In this document: positions 8,338 through 17,591 of the stretch, one piece after another | Layout: every line of letters starts with the position of its first letter | Position numbering within the stretch: the stretch's first letter is position 1 | Assembly (NCBI GenBank): GCA_934183135.1 | Contig: CAKPRX010000010.1 | Location: forward strand, 1 to 39,640 | Source of the DNA: an uncultured Prevotella sp. | GTDB taxonomy: Bacteria; Bacteroidota; Bacteroidia; Bacteroidales; Bacteroidaceae | Direction of reading: 5' to 3' | DNA length: 39,640 nucleotides | The notes under the pieces: generated by a model | Told to the model about the DNA's origin: nothing | Databases searched by the model: none | Seen by the model: the letters and a program-made list of their open reading frames with translations, nothing else | Program-made: the position numbers and the translations under genes

Positions 8338-8448
8338 CGATATTGGAGCCATGGGATATGGCAAAGGTATTTTTTGATTTGTTTTAGTAGATTAGTTTTT
8401 AAGTAGTTTGTTTTTGAGAATCGGTTGTCGGGACGACAACCGATTTTT
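8338..8448 (+). ncRNA. Candidate ~110-nt small RNA or tiny-peptide transcript
   Basis: A short unit bounded by a full-consensus promoter and a strong terminator. Inside is only an 8-codon frame, MGYGKGIF (8351-8377), preceded by TTGGAG, and then a T-rich stretch with several TAG triplets. The 5' region CAACCGAT (8334-8341) is complementary to ATCGGTTG in the terminator's left arm, so an alternative fold is possible if transcription starts early enough. It matches no RNA family I can name. It could be a small regulatory RNA, a leader-peptide remnant or a decayed gene. Confidence 0.5.
8419..8448 (+). terminator. Strong terminator of the orphan small transcript
   Basis: AATCGGTTGTCG (8419-8430) pairs perfectly with CGACAACCGATT (8434-8445) over 12 bp around a GGA loop, with five Ts at 8444-8448. 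Confidence 0.9.
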
Positions 8449-8666
8449 CCGTTTCTATAGGATAGCTCTCCGTGGCCACCCCAAGAAGCCCCCTTTATCC
8501 CTGCATGGATTATAGTGATGAGCCGCCATACCATAATAATGTCCCAAACGCCCAAAGCCATCGCAGCAGGAACAGAGACTGCGCCCATGGCCCTGCAATA
8601 ATGTGATAAAACCCTAATAAGCGCTATTTTTAGTTAGAAAAGTTTCTCGGGGTCGTATTTTTTTTG
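8449..8666. other. Intergenic stretch upstream of gyrA promoter
   Basis: About 220 bases with no gene, repeat or RNA that I can support. Confidence 0.4.
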
Positions 8667-8674
8667 TACTTTTG
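8667..8674 (+). promoter_or_regulatory. gyrA promoter -7 box
   Basis: TACTTTTG fits TAnnTTTG; the -33 element is weak (a TTTC near 8643). It implies an untranslated leader of about 100 bases before gyrA. Confidence 0.45.
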
Positions 8675-8780
8675 ACCAATCGTATTGGCCCGAAAGCGCT
8701 CAGAACGCACGAAAATGGCCTCAAACGCGATTTTGGCTTCTGCCAGCACAGTAGAAACAACAATATAGTAAACATATATA

Positions 8781-11414
8781 ATGGACGAAAATCAGACTAT
8801 TGATCAGGACAGGATCATTAAGATTAACATTGAGGAGGAGATGAAGTCCTCGTATATCGACTACTCCATGTCGGTTATCGTGGCCCGTGCCCTTCCCGAT
8901 GTCCGCGATGGCTTTAAGCCGGTTCACCGCCGCATACTGTATGGTATGCTGGGCATTGGCAACACCAGCGACAAACCCTACAAGAAGTGTGCCCGCGTGG
9001 TAGGCGAGGTGCTCGGTAAGTACCACCCCCACGGCGACAGCTCGGTCTACGGTGCCCTGGTGCGTATGGGCCAGGACTGGAACATGCGCTACAAGCTCAT
9101 TGACGGACAGGGTAACTTCGGCAGCGTCGACGGCGACTCACCTGCAGCTATGCGTTATACCGAGTGCCGTCTTGCCAAGATGGGCGAGCACGTCATGGAC
9201 GACCTGGATAAGGAAACGGTAGACATGACCAACAACTTCGACGACACGCTCGTAGAGCCTACGGTGATGCCTACCAAGATACCTAATCTGCTGGTCAACG
9301 GCGGCAACGGTATCGCCGTGGGTATGGCCACCAATATTCCCACCCATAACCTGGGCGAGGTGATAGATGGATGCTGCGCCTATATCGACAACCCGGATAT
9401 AGATACCGATGGCCTGATGCAGTATATCCCGGCACCCGATTTCCCCACAGGGGCCTATATATATGGTCTCGAAGGCGTAAGGCAGGCCTACGAGACAGGA
9501 CGCGGACGTATCGTGATGCGTGCCAAGGCCGAGATAGAGAGCGGCGACAGCCACGACAAGATTATCGTGACCGAGATACCGTACGGGGTCAATAAGCAGC
9601 AGCTTATAGAGTACATCGCCGACCTGGTAAAGGAGGGCAAGATAGACGGCATATCTAACGTGAACGACGAGACTGGCCGCCAGGGCATGCGTATCGTGGT
9701 CGATGTGAAGCGCGATGCCAACGCCAACGTCATACTGAACAAGTTGTTTAAGATGACGGCTCTTCAGAGCTCATTCTCAGTCAACTGCATCGCCCTTGTC
9801 AATGGTCGCCCACGTCTGCTCACCCTCAAGGAGTGTGTCCATTACTTCGTAGAGCACCGCCACGACGTAACCATACGCCGTACCAAGTACGAGCTGCGCA
9901 AGGCACAGGAACGCGCCCATATCTTAGAGGGACTCATCATAGCGTGCGACAACATCGACGAGGTGGTACACATCATCCGCGAGAGCCGTACACCGGCCGA
10001 CGCCCAGCTGAACCTGGAAAAGCGGTTCGAACTGGACAGCCTCCAGTCCAAGGCCATCGTAGACATGCGCCTGTCGCAACTCACCGGCCTGCGCGTAGAC
10101 CAGTTGCATGCCGAGTACGAGGAGTTGGAGCGCCAGATAGCCTACTTGAACAGCATACTGAGCGACCCCGAGCTCTGCAAGAAGGTCATGAAGGACGAGC
10201 TGATCGAGGTCAAGGAGAAATATGGCGATGCACGCCGCACGGAAATCATCCCGGCCGAGCACGAGTTCAACGCCGAGGATTTCTATCCCAACGACCCCGT
10301 GGTCATCACCGTGAGCCACCTGGGCTATATCAAGCGCACACCGCTCAGCGACTTCCGCGAGCAGGCACGCGGTGGTGTGGGGGCCAAGGGAGCACACACC
10401 CGCGACAAGGACTTTACCGAGTACATCTACCCGGCTACCATGCACCAGACCATGCTGTTCTTCACCAAGAAGGGCCGTTGCTACTGGCTCAAATGCTATG
10501 AGATACCCGAGGGCGACAAGACCTCCAAGGGGCGCGCCATCCAGAACCTGCTCAATATAGAGCCCGACGACGCTGTTAACGCCTTCCTGCGCCTACGTGG
10601 ACGCGGACTGGAGGACGAGGAGTTCGTGAACAGCCACTACGTAGTATTTGCCACCAGCCAGGGAACGGTCAAGAAGACCAGCCTGGAGGCTTACAGCCGT
10701 CCGCGTGCCAATGGTGTGATAGCCATCAACATAGCCGAGGGCGATGAGGTGGTAGACGTACGTCTTACCAATGGTAACAACGAGCTGATTATGGCCAACC
10801 GTAACGGCCGGGCCGTGCGCTTTGACGAGCGTGCCATCCGTGCCATGGGCCGTACTGCTACCGGAGTACGCGGCATGCGCCTCGATGGCGACGACGACGC
10901 CGTAGTGGGTATGATAGTGGTCAACGATGCCGACCGCGAGTCGGTTATGGTAGTCAGCGAGAATGGCTACGGTAAGCGTTCGCAGGTGGCCGACTATCGT
11001 GTTACCAACCGTGGCGGCAAGGGTGTCAAGACCCTCTCTATCACGGACAAGACGGGCCGCCTGGTGGCCATCAAGAACGTTACCGACGACAACGACCTGA
11101 TGATTATCAACAAGAGCGGTATCGTCATAAGGCTCGCCGTAGCCGACGTGCGTGTCATGGGCCGTGCCACACAGGGTGTACGCCTCATCAACCTGACCAA
11201 AAAGAACGATGTCATCGCCAGTGTATGCAAGGTGATGAGTTCCGAACTGGAGTCGACCGTCGAGGAAGAGAGCCGTGCCGCCTGGGCACAGAAGAGCGAT
11301 GAAATCGCGCAGGACAACACAGCCCTGAACCCAGCCGACGATGAAATGGACGCTTCTGACGCTGCCGGCACCGGACAGGGCGACACCACGAATACGCCAG
11401 AGGAATTAAATTAA
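8781..11414 (+). CDS. gyrA: DNA gyrase subunit A (877 aa)
   Basis: Breakage-reunion subunit of type IIA topoisomerase; with GyrB it introduces negative supercoils. The N-terminal winged-helix segment includes [15 protein letters not shown], and the catalytic tyrosine is Y126 in [10 protein letters not shown]. The drug-pocket serine is kept (S87, E. coli S83), and the position matching E. coli D87 is Gly91. The C-terminal beta-pinwheel begins after residue ~500 and carries a GyrA-box-like RGGVGAKG, which favours GyrA over ParC. The tail (about 835-877) is acidic and Ala/Asp-rich. Only 34 bp separate it from the next gene with no clear terminator, so readthrough into the TPR genes is possible. 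Confidence 0.95.
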   Translation: MDENQTIDQDRIIKINIEEEMKSSYIDYSMSVIVARALPDVRDGFKPVHRRILYGMLGIGNTSDKPYKKCARVVGEVLGKYHPHGDSSVYGALVRMGQDWNMRYKLIDGQGNFGSVDGDSPAAMRYTECRLAKMGEHVMDDLDKETVDMTNNFDDTLVEPTVMPTKIPNLLVNGGNGIAVGMATNIPTHNLGEVIDGCCAYIDNPDIDTDGLMQYIPAPDFPTGAYIYGLEGVRQAYETGRGRIVMRAKAEIESGDSHDKIIVTEIPYGVNKQQLIEYIADLVKEGKIDGISNVNDETGRQGMRIVVDVKRDANANVILNKLFKMTALQSSFSVNCIALVNGRPRLLTLKECVHYFVEHRHDVTIRRTKYELRKAQERAHILEGLIIACDNIDEVVHIIRESRTPADAQLNLEKRFELDSLQSKAIVDMRLSQLTGLRVDQLHAEYEELERQIAYLNSILSDPELCKKVMKDELIEVKEKYGDARRTEIIPAEHEFNAEDFYPNDPVVITVSHLGYIKRTPLSDFREQARGGVGAKGAHTRDKDFTEYIYPATMHQTMLFFTKKGRCYWLKCYEIPEGDKTSKGRAIQNLLNIEPDDAVNAFLRLRGRGLEDEEFVNSHYVVFATSQGTVKKTSLEAYSRPRANGVIAINIAEGDEVVDVRLTNGNNELIMANRNGRAVRFDERAIRAMGRTATGVRGMRLDGDDDAVVGMIVVNDADRESVMVVSENGYGKRSQVADYRVTNRGGKGVKTLSITDKTGRLVAIKNVTDDNDLMIINKSGIVIRLAVADVRVMGRATQGVRLINLTKKNDVIASVCKVMSSELESTVEEESRAAWAQKSDEIAQDNTALNPADDEMDASDAAGTGQGDTTNTPEELN

Positions 11415-11448
11415 TGTAAACATCAAAACCTCATAACAGTTATTGAAT

Positions 11449-12684
11449 ATGAAAAAGTTAATGATTGCTGCGCTGATGATGCTAAGCACATCAGCAGTAT
11501 TTGCGGGCGACAGCGACGCGCTGAAAGCCATCTTGAAGGCTAAGACTTACAGCGAGGCTGCCAGTCTGGTCAAGTCAAGCGTAAACTCACTGGCTACCCC
11601 AGCCGAAAAGGCCAAGGCTTACAACTATCTGGTAGACCTGGCCATGAAGACGGTGGCACGCGAGCAGGCCACCATGCAGGCCAACCAGCTCGTGGCTCAG
11701 CTCAAGACAGGCAAGGTACAGCCCTATGACACCCTAAGCTACTACAAGGGTATCTACAACGCCATCGCCGACGCCATCGAGTGTGACAAGTACGACAATA
11801 TGCCCGATGTAAAGGGCAAAGTTAAGCCCAAGTTCCATCAGGCTAACCAGAATAAGCTCTATCTTCTGCGTACCGAGCTTATCAATGCCGGCCAGAACTA
11901 CGGCGAGGGCAACAAGCAGGAGGCCTTTAACAACTTCGCCCTGTATGTAGAGAGCGCCAAGGCCAACCTGTTCAAGGAGATAGCAGCCGCCAAGGCCCCC
12001 GACCAGTACTTAGGCGAGGTGGCCCGCGTAGCCGCCGTGTACGCTTTCCAGAACAAGGACATGGACAAAGCCAACAAGTATGTTGACGTGGCACTGACCG
12101 ACACCGCTTCGTACAAGCAGGCCCTGGATCTGAAGATATACCTGGCCTCGCAGAGCCTGAAGACCAAGAGCGACTCTATCCAGTTTGCCAATACGCTCCA
12201 GGGCCTCTACGACAAGGATCCCAAGAACGACATGGTATTCAGTCAGCTGGCTGCCGTGTACCAGGCAGTAGGCAAGACGGCCGAGTCAGCCAAGCTTATA
12301 GCTGACCGGCTGGCTGCCGACCCCAATAACTATGCCGCCCTGGCCCTCAAAGCCCAGAATGCCATGAACAGTGCCACTACTGATCCCGCGAAGTATGACG
12401 AGGCTATCGAGAACTTCAAGAAGGCCATCGCCATCAAGCCTAAGGACGATGCTCTGGTATATACCTATCTGGCATTCTGTATCAACGCCAAGGCCGCTGC
12501 CTGCCAGAAGGCCGCCGATCAGAAGGCCATGATGACCGAGAGCGTGGGCTATCTGGAGACTGCCCGTGACCTGGATCCCGACCGTCAGCGTGCCAACTGG
12601 GCCTATCCTCTCTATCAGTGCTACTACACTCTCTACGGTGCCAACGACTCGCGTACCAAGGAGATGGAAGCCCTGGTTAAGTAA
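11449..12684 (+). CDS. Secreted TPR-repeat protein, paralogue 1 of 3 (411 aa)
   Basis: Exported helical-repeat protein of unknown role. The signal peptide MKKLMIAALMMLSTSAVFAG is clear and is cleaved near VFA-GD. The rest is alpha-helical with TPR-like units, for example EAIENFKKAIAIKPKDDALVYTYLAFC near residue 320-345. A block at about 112-170 (CDKYDNMPDVKGKVKPKF through FNNFALYVESA) recurs in the next two genes, as does the C-terminal YLETARDLDPD...WAYPLYQCYY segment. The ATG at 11449 is chosen over a TTG two codons upstream because it starts the signal peptide. Probably periplasmic; scaffold or assembly functions are typical of the fold but are not shown here. Confidence 0.8.
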   Translation: MKKLMIAALMMLSTSAVFAGDSDALKAILKAKTYSEAASLVKSSVNSLATPAEKAKAYNYLVDLAMKTVAREQATMQANQLVAQLKTGKVQPYDTLSYYKGIYNAIADAIECDKYDNMPDVKGKVKPKFHQANQNKLYLLRTELINAGQNYGEGNKQEAFNNFALYVESAKANLFKEIAAAKAPDQYLGEVARVAAVYAFQNKDMDKANKYVDVALTDTASYKQALDLKIYLASQSLKTKSDSIQFANTLQGLYDKDPKNDMVFSQLAAVYQAVGKTAESAKLIADRLAADPNNYAALALKAQNAMNSATTDPAKYDEAIENFKKAIAIKPKDDALVYTYLAFCINAKAAACQKAADQKAMMTESVGYLETARDLDPDRQRANWAYPLYQCYYTLYGANDSRTKEMEALVK

Positions 12685-12703
12685 CTTATAAGCTAACAGC
12701 ATA

Positions 12704-12740
12704 GGGAGGGGTACCCTTTGCAGGGGTGCCCCCCTTTCTT
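12704..12740 (+). terminator. Possible terminator between TPR paralogues 1 and 2
   Basis: GGGGTACCCT (12708-12717) can pair with AGGGGTGCCCC (12722-12732) with one bulged G and one G-U pair, followed by CCTTTCTTACTTTTT. The T tract is interrupted, so termination may be partial. Confidence 0.5.
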
Positions 12741-12756
12741 ACTTTTTATAATCATC

Positions 12757-13860
12757 ATGTGGAAGGTTAGAGTAGTCTTTACGGTTTTCCTGCTTGCTGC
12801 CGCTATGGGCAGTGGGACGGCTGCGCCTGCCGATAGCCCTCAGACACCGGCCGCGCAGAGCAACATGCAGCTCCAGCTGCTCATTGCCAAGTTGCCCGTG
12901 TGCCACGACAGCACCTTCTACTACAATCTGGTTGCCGACATCGTAACGGCAGCCGTCAGGTGCGACAGTCTGGACCATCTGCCCAATGCCAAGGGCAAGG
13001 TTCGCCCCCAGTATCACCGGGCCAACGCCCAGACCGTAGGCCGTATCAGACGCCAGCTGATAGATGGCGGCCTCTATTTTTATCAGAAAGACAATCAGCG
13101 TGCCCTGGCACTCCTGCAGCTATACCTCAGTACCCAGCACCATCCTTTATTCCATAAACAGCAACAGGAAACGGGCCTTGCCTCACTCTATGCGGGCCGT
13201 ATTGCTTATGGCATGAAGGACTATGCCCTGGCAGAGCGTTACGCTGACGTGGCCCTAAAGGACAATGACCACGCACGCGAAGCTGCCCAACTGAAAATAT
13301 ACTGCATGAAGACCCGCATAGCCAGCGAGGATGATGCCAAGACCTACATCCGCACGCTGCAGGCCCTCTATGAGAAAGACCGAGGCAACACACATTACCG
13401 CGGACTTATCATTGAGTTCTATTCAGAGCGTGGCATGCACACCGAACTGGCTTCCTTTGTCGATAACGAACTGGGCAGACATCGCAAGGACAAACTGCTA
13501 TGGGCACTGAAGGGCGAGACCGAGATGCAAGCCCACCGCTGGGATGCGGCCATAAATGCCTATCAGCACGCAGTAACCCTGGACAGCCTGTTTCTGCCCG
13601 CCTTATATAATATAGGTATCTGCTATACCTCCAAAGCCATCCAGACCCGTGACAGTATAGAGGCGGCTGGCAACAAGGCCACTCCGGAGCAGACGGCGAC
13701 CATACGCCAGCTACTGGCCGACGGCCAACCTTATCTGGAAAAAGCACGGCTGCTGGACCCGCAGCGCCATACGGTAGACTGGGCACCTCCTCTGTACCAG
13801 GTGTACTATGCACTGGGCGATCCGCGGGCCAAAGAGGTAAAACAACTGATAAAAATGTAA
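12757..13860 (+). CDS. Secreted TPR-repeat protein, paralogue 2 of 3 (367 aa)
   Basis: Second member of the tandem family. The ATG at 12757 gives a signal peptide (MWKVRVVFTVFLLAAAMGSG, cleavage near TAA-PAD); an ATG at 12718 lies in the preceding terminator-like hairpin and is unlikely. The shared block is CDSLDHLPNAKGKVRPQYHR (69-88) through ALLQLYLSTQHHPLF. TPR-like helices follow (WDAAINAYQHAVTLDSLFLPALYNIGICY), and the C-terminus YLEKARLLDPQRHTVDWAPP matches paralogue 1. It is separated from paralogue 3 by 8 bp, so the two are co-transcribed. Function unknown; probably periplasmic. Confidence 0.78.
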   Translation: MWKVRVVFTVFLLAAAMGSGTAAPADSPQTPAAQSNMQLQLLIAKLPVCHDSTFYYNLVADIVTAAVRCDSLDHLPNAKGKVRPQYHRANAQTVGRIRRQLIDGGLYFYQKDNQRALALLQLYLSTQHHPLFHKQQQETGLASLYAGRIAYGMKDYALAERYADVALKDNDHAREAAQLKIYCMKTRIASEDDAKTYIRTLQALYEKDRGNTHYRGLIIEFYSERGMHTELASFVDNELGRHRKDKLLWALKGETEMQAHRWDAAINAYQHAVTLDSLFLPALYNIGICYTSKAIQTRDSIEAAGNKATPEQTATIRQLLADGQPYLEKARLLDPQRHTVDWAPPLYQVYYALGDPRAKEVKQLIKM

Positions 13861-13868
13861 CAGCAAAG

Positions 13869-15062
13869 ATGAGAAGGATAACATACATAATAATCATATT
13901 GTGCCTAAGCCTGTCGGCTTATGCCCAGAAGAAAGACATCGCCCAGGCCCGGGAGTTTGTCAAGAAGGGCAACGACCTGGCCAAGGCCGAGCAACTTATG
14001 TCCAACCTGCTGAAAGACTCGGCCAACCGTCGGAATGACAAGATATGGCTTACGCTCTTTGAGGCCCAGAAGAAGCAGTACGAACAGGGCAACGAGAAAC
14101 TTTATCTCAAGCAACAGTACGATACTGCCAGCCTCTTTGCTTCGGCCAAGAAGATGTTTCAGACACTCGAGGGGCTTGACTCTATTGACGCCCAGCCCGA
14201 CGAGAAGGGCAAGGTCAGGCTCAACTACCGTAAGAAGCATGCCGCCCTGCTCAATGTGTACCGCCGCAACCTCTATAACGGTGGCATCTACTTCGTGCGC
14301 CACAACAAGTACCAAGAGGCTTATGGCTACTTTGACATGTATATCGACTGCGGCCGCCAGCCCCTCTTCTCAGACTATAACTATAACGACAACGATCCCA
14401 ATATGCCTACGGCTGCTTACTGGGCCGTGTACTGCGGATATAAGCTCAAGGATGCCAAGGCTACCCTGCACCACACGTACCTCGCCCTGAAAGATACGGC
14501 CCATTACCACTTTATGTTGCAGTACTTGGCCGAGACCTATAAGCAAGAGAACGATATGAAGCGGTATCAGCAGACATTGGAGGAAGGATTTGCCAAGTAT
14601 CCGCGGTTCCCCTTCTTCTTTCCCCGACTGATAGAATACTACACCCAGCAAAACGCCCTGAAAGAGGCGCTCGCTCTCTGTGACAAGGCCCTCCGCAACG
14701 ACAGTACCAACAGCATCTACAACTTCTCTAAGAGTTCGGTTCTGCTGAGCATGAGGCAGTACGATGCATGCCGGACGATATGCCGGGCGATGATAGAGCG
14801 CAAGGACAGTCTGCCGGGGATATATCTCAACATGGGACTGGCCTACTTTAACCAGGCCGTCGAGATGGACAAGTCGCTCAGACAGTCGGCCAGCCAGCGC
14901 AAAGAGATAGTACGGCTCTACCAGGAAGCCATGCCTTATCTGGAGACCTATCGTAAGAAGGCCCCCGAGCAAAAACAGGTGTGGGGCCTGCCTCTCTACA
15001 CGATATACTTGAACCTGAACAAGGGCAAAGAGTTTGACGAAATAGATAAATTGTTACGATGA
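13869..15062 (+). CDS. Secreted TPR-repeat protein, paralogue 3 of 3 (397 aa)
   Basis: Third tandem family member, with signal peptide MRRITYIIIILCLSLSAYAQ cleaved after AYA. The shared block is LDSIDAQPDEKGKVRLNYRK (103-122) with YRRNLYNGGIYFVRHNKYQE after it, and the C-terminal YLETYRKKAPEQKQVWGLPL copies the ending of its neighbours. The middle is helical repeats (KEALALCDKALRNDSTNSIYNFSKSSVLL). The stop overlaps the helicase start by 4 bp (ATGA), so translation is probably coupled. No function can be assigned from sequence. Confidence 0.78.
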   Translation: MRRITYIIIILCLSLSAYAQKKDIAQAREFVKKGNDLAKAEQLMSNLLKDSANRRNDKIWLTLFEAQKKQYEQGNEKLYLKQQYDTASLFASAKKMFQTLEGLDSIDAQPDEKGKVRLNYRKKHAALLNVYRRNLYNGGIYFVRHNKYQEAYGYFDMYIDCGRQPLFSDYNYNDNDPNMPTAAYWAVYCGYKLKDAKATLHHTYLALKDTAHYHFMLQYLAETYKQENDMKRYQQTLEEGFAKYPRFPFFFPRLIEYYTQQNALKEALALCDKALRNDSTNSIYNFSKSSVLLSMRQYDACRTICRAMIERKDSLPGIYLNMGLAYFNQAVEMDKSLRQSASQRKEIVRLYQEAMPYLETYRKKAPEQKQVWGLPLYTIYLNLNKGKEFDEIDKLLR

Positions 15063-16384
15063 AGACTACCGCAGAAATACTTACCAAGATAGGGGTTACT
15101 CAGCTCAATCCCATGCAGGAGGCTACCATAGACGCCATCACCCATACATCCAAGGACCTTATGGTACTGTCGCCCACGGGTTCGGGCAAGACACTGGCTT
15201 ATCTCTTGCCGCTCACCCAGATGCTCGATGCCGACTCCGATGAACTGCAGGCTGTGGTCATTGTCCCAGGGCGCGAACTCGCCCTGCAGTCGGTTCAGGT
15301 ATTGCAGGGCTTCGGTTCCGGCCTGCGGGGCTATGCCTGTTATGGAGGTCGTCCCACGATGGACGAGCACCGTCAGCTACGTCAGGTCAAGCCTCAGATA
15401 GTCTTTGCGACCCCCGGCCGTCTGAACGATCACCTTGACAAGCACAACCTACATACCGACCAGGTGCGCTGGATAGTCCTCGATGAGTTTGACAAGTGCC
15501 TCGAAATGGGCTTCCACGATGAGATGGAACGTCTGATAAGTCGTCTGCCGCGCTGCGCACGTCAGATACTCCTGTCTGCCACACCCGCCGAGGAGATGCA
15601 GAGCCAGGATATACTGCGTAATCAGTTTGCCGTGCTCAACTTCATCCCCCACGATGAGCAGGTGCCTACCCGTGTAAACATCTACGAGGTGAGGAGCCCT
15701 GAAAAGGACAAGCTGGAAACCTTGGCCCGTCTGCTCTGCCAGTTGGGGCAGGGTAGCGCCATCGTCTTTCTCAATTACCGCGACGGTGTAGAGCGTACAG
15801 CCGGGTTCCTCGGCCAGCGCGGCTTCACGGTTAGCACCTTCCATGGTGGGCTCGACCAGCGCCAGCGCGAAGCTGCCCTCTACCGTTTCTCTAACGGTTC
15901 GGCCAACATCTTGGTGAGTACCGACCTCGCCTCGCGTGGCCTTGACATCCCCGACATTCAGCACATCATACATTACCATCTGCCCGAAAACGAGGATGGC
16001 TACATCCACCGCGTAGGCCGTACAGCCCGCTGGGATGCCCAGGGTGACAGCTATTTCGTCCTGGGTCCCGATGAGCAGATTCCCGACTATGTAGATACCG
16101 AAGTACACGTCTATCCTCTTACCTGCGACCCATTGCCCATTCCCCAGCCCGTAATGGGCACCATCTATGTGGGCAAGGGCAAGAAAGACAAAATCTCCAA
16201 GGGTGACATCGTGGGCTTGCTCTGCAAGAAAGGTGGACTGCGCAACAGCGAGATAGGCCGCATCGACATCAAGGACTATTACGCTTACGTCGCCGTGCCT
16301 GCCAACCGTCTTCAGACGGTGCTCCGCCAGATTAACGGTGAAAAGATAAAAGGCATAAAGACCCGGGTTGAGCAAGTGAGATAA
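15059..16384 (+). CDS. DEAD-box-type RNA helicase with DEFD motif and DbpA-like C-terminus
   Basis: ATP-dependent RNA helicase of the DEAD-box superfamily acting in the cytoplasm, plausibly on ribosomal RNA. The Q-motif region GVTQLNPMQ is at 12-20, Walker A PTGSGKT at 39-45, motif II DEFD at 142-145 (DEAD expected), SAT at 173-175, and STDLASRGLD plus HRVGRTAR in the second RecA domain. The C-terminal ~70 residues (GDIVGLLCKKGGLRNSEIGR, then DIKDYYAYVAVP) resemble the DbpA RNA-binding domain, which in E. coli recognises 23S rRNA. The ATG overlaps the preceding TPR gene stop. DEFD keeps the acidic pair needed for Mg-ATP, so activity is expected. Confidence 0.88.
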   Translation: MKTTAEILTKIGVTQLNPMQEATIDAITHTSKDLMVLSPTGSGKTLAYLLPLTQMLDADSDELQAVVIVPGRELALQSVQVLQGFGSGLRGYACYGGRPTMDEHRQLRQVKPQIVFATPGRLNDHLDKHNLHTDQVRWIVLDEFDKCLEMGFHDEMERLISRLPRCARQILLSATPAEEMQSQDILRNQFAVLNFIPHDEQVPTRVNIYEVRSPEKDKLETLARLLCQLGQGSAIVFLNYRDGVERTAGFLGQRGFTVSTFHGGLDQRQREAALYRFSNGSANILVSTDLASRGLDIPDIQHIIHYHLPENEDGYIHRVGRTARWDAQGDSYFVLGPDEQIPDYVDTEVHVYPLTCDPLPIPQPVMGTIYVGKGKKDKISKGDIVGLLCKKGGLRNSEIGRIDIKDYYAYVAVPANRLQTVLRQINGEKIKGIKTRVEQVR

Positions 16385-16433
16385 CAACTATATGGAAAAA
16401 AACAACACTTAGTAGAAAATAGTTCGTATTTTA

Positions 16434-16465
16434 TTTGCCTATGACGAATAATTCGCGTATTTTCG
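16434..16465 (+). promoter_or_regulatory. Probable promoter of the serC-serA operon
   Basis: TTTG (16434-16437), a 20-bp spacer and TATTTTCG (16458-16465), one base off TAnnTTTG. The start codon of serC lies 45 bases downstream. Confidence 0.5.
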
Positions 16466-16510
16466 CAAATCATAAAATACTTAACCGTAAACTTAAAAAA
16501 ATTGCTTAGT

Positions 16511-17578
16511 ATGAAGAAGTACAATTTTAACGCTGGCCCATCGATGCTTCCCAGAGAGGTTATCGAGAACACCGCAAAGCAGATTCTGGATTTCAACGGT
16601 AGCGGTCTGTCACTAATGGAAATTAGTCACCGAGCCAAAGACTTCCAGCCCGTAGTTGACGAGAGCGTAGCGCTGATTAAAGAGCTGCTCGATATTCCGT
16701 CTGGCTATTCGGTCATCTTCCTTGGTGGTGGTGCCTCGTTACAGTTTATGCAAATTCCAGCCAACTTCCTAATTAAGAAGGCTGCTTATCTGAATACAGG
16801 AACATGGGCCAAGAAGGCCGAGAAAGAGGCTAAGCACTTTGGTGAGGTCGTAGAGGTAGCCTCGTCGGCCGATGCTAACTATACGTTCTATCCTAAGGAT
16901 TTCGAGGTACCTGCTGATGCCGACTATCTGCACATTACCACCAACAACACCATCTATGGAACTGAGTATCGCAAGGATTTTGATGTACAGGTTCCCTTGA
17001 TAGCCGACATGAGTTCAGACATAATGAGCCGGCCCGTCGATGTGTCTAAATACACAGCCATCTACGCTGGCGCACAGAAGAATATGGCCATGGCTGGTGT
17101 CACGGTCATCATCGTCAAGGACGACATGTTGGGCAAGGCTCCCCGCGAGTTGCCCACAATGATAGACTACCGTACCCATGTAGACAAGGGGTCTATGTTC
17201 AACACTCCGCCAGTAGTACCCATCTACTCCCTGATGGAAACCATGCGCTGGGTGAAGGCCCAGGGTGGCGTAGCCGAAATGAACCGCAGGGCTGTAGAGC
17301 GCGCAGATATGCTGTACGCAGAGATAGACCGCAACAAGCTGTTCAAGGGTACCGTGAAGGAAGAGGATCGCTCCGTTATGAACATCTGCTTCGTCATGAA
17401 CGACGAGTATAAGGACTTGGAGAAACCCTTCCTGGACTTTGCTACCGAGCGAGGCATGGTAGGCATCAAGGGACACCGCTCTGTAGGCGGATTCCGCGCC
17501 TCGTGCTACAACGCACAGACCATAGAGGGTGTACAGGCCCTGGTTAAAGCCATGAAGGATTTTGAGAACCAACACTAA
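16511..17578 (+). CDS. serC: Phosphoserine aminotransferase (355 aa)
   Basis: PLP enzyme converting 3-phosphohydroxypyruvate and glutamate to O-phosphoserine; in many bacteria it also serves vitamin B6 synthesis. [13 protein letters not shown] is the family's N-terminal signature. The PLP-anchoring lysine is K190 in [12 protein letters not shown] and the cofactor-binding Asp is D166 in [15 protein letters not shown] near the end is the usual substrate-arginine segment. The ATG at 16511 is chosen over a TTG three codons upstream because the family signature starts there. serA follows after 13 bp, so the pair is an operon. Confidence 0.96.
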   Translation: MKKYNFNAGPSMLPREVIENTAKQILDFNGSGLSLMEISHRAKDFQPVVDESVALIKELLDIPSGYSVIFLGGGASLQFMQIPANFLIKKAAYLNTGTWAKKAEKEAKHFGEVVEVASSADANYTFYPKDFEVPADADYLHITTNNTIYGTEYRKDFDVQVPLIADMSSDIMSRPVDVSKYTAIYAGAQKNMAMAGVTVIIVKDDMLGKAPRELPTMIDYRTHVDKGSMFNTPPVVPIYSLMETMRWVKAQGGVAEMNRRAVERADMLYAEIDRNKLFKGTVKEEDRSVMNICFVMNDEYKDLEKPFLDFATERGMVGIKGHRSVGGFRASCYNAQTIEGVQALVKAMKDFENQH

Positions 17579-17591
17579 AACAGCCACGCAC

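Noticed and set aside
9833..10501. 222-codon Arg/His/Pro-rich frame within gyrA
   Set aside because: Out-of-frame reading of gyrA with low-complexity composition.
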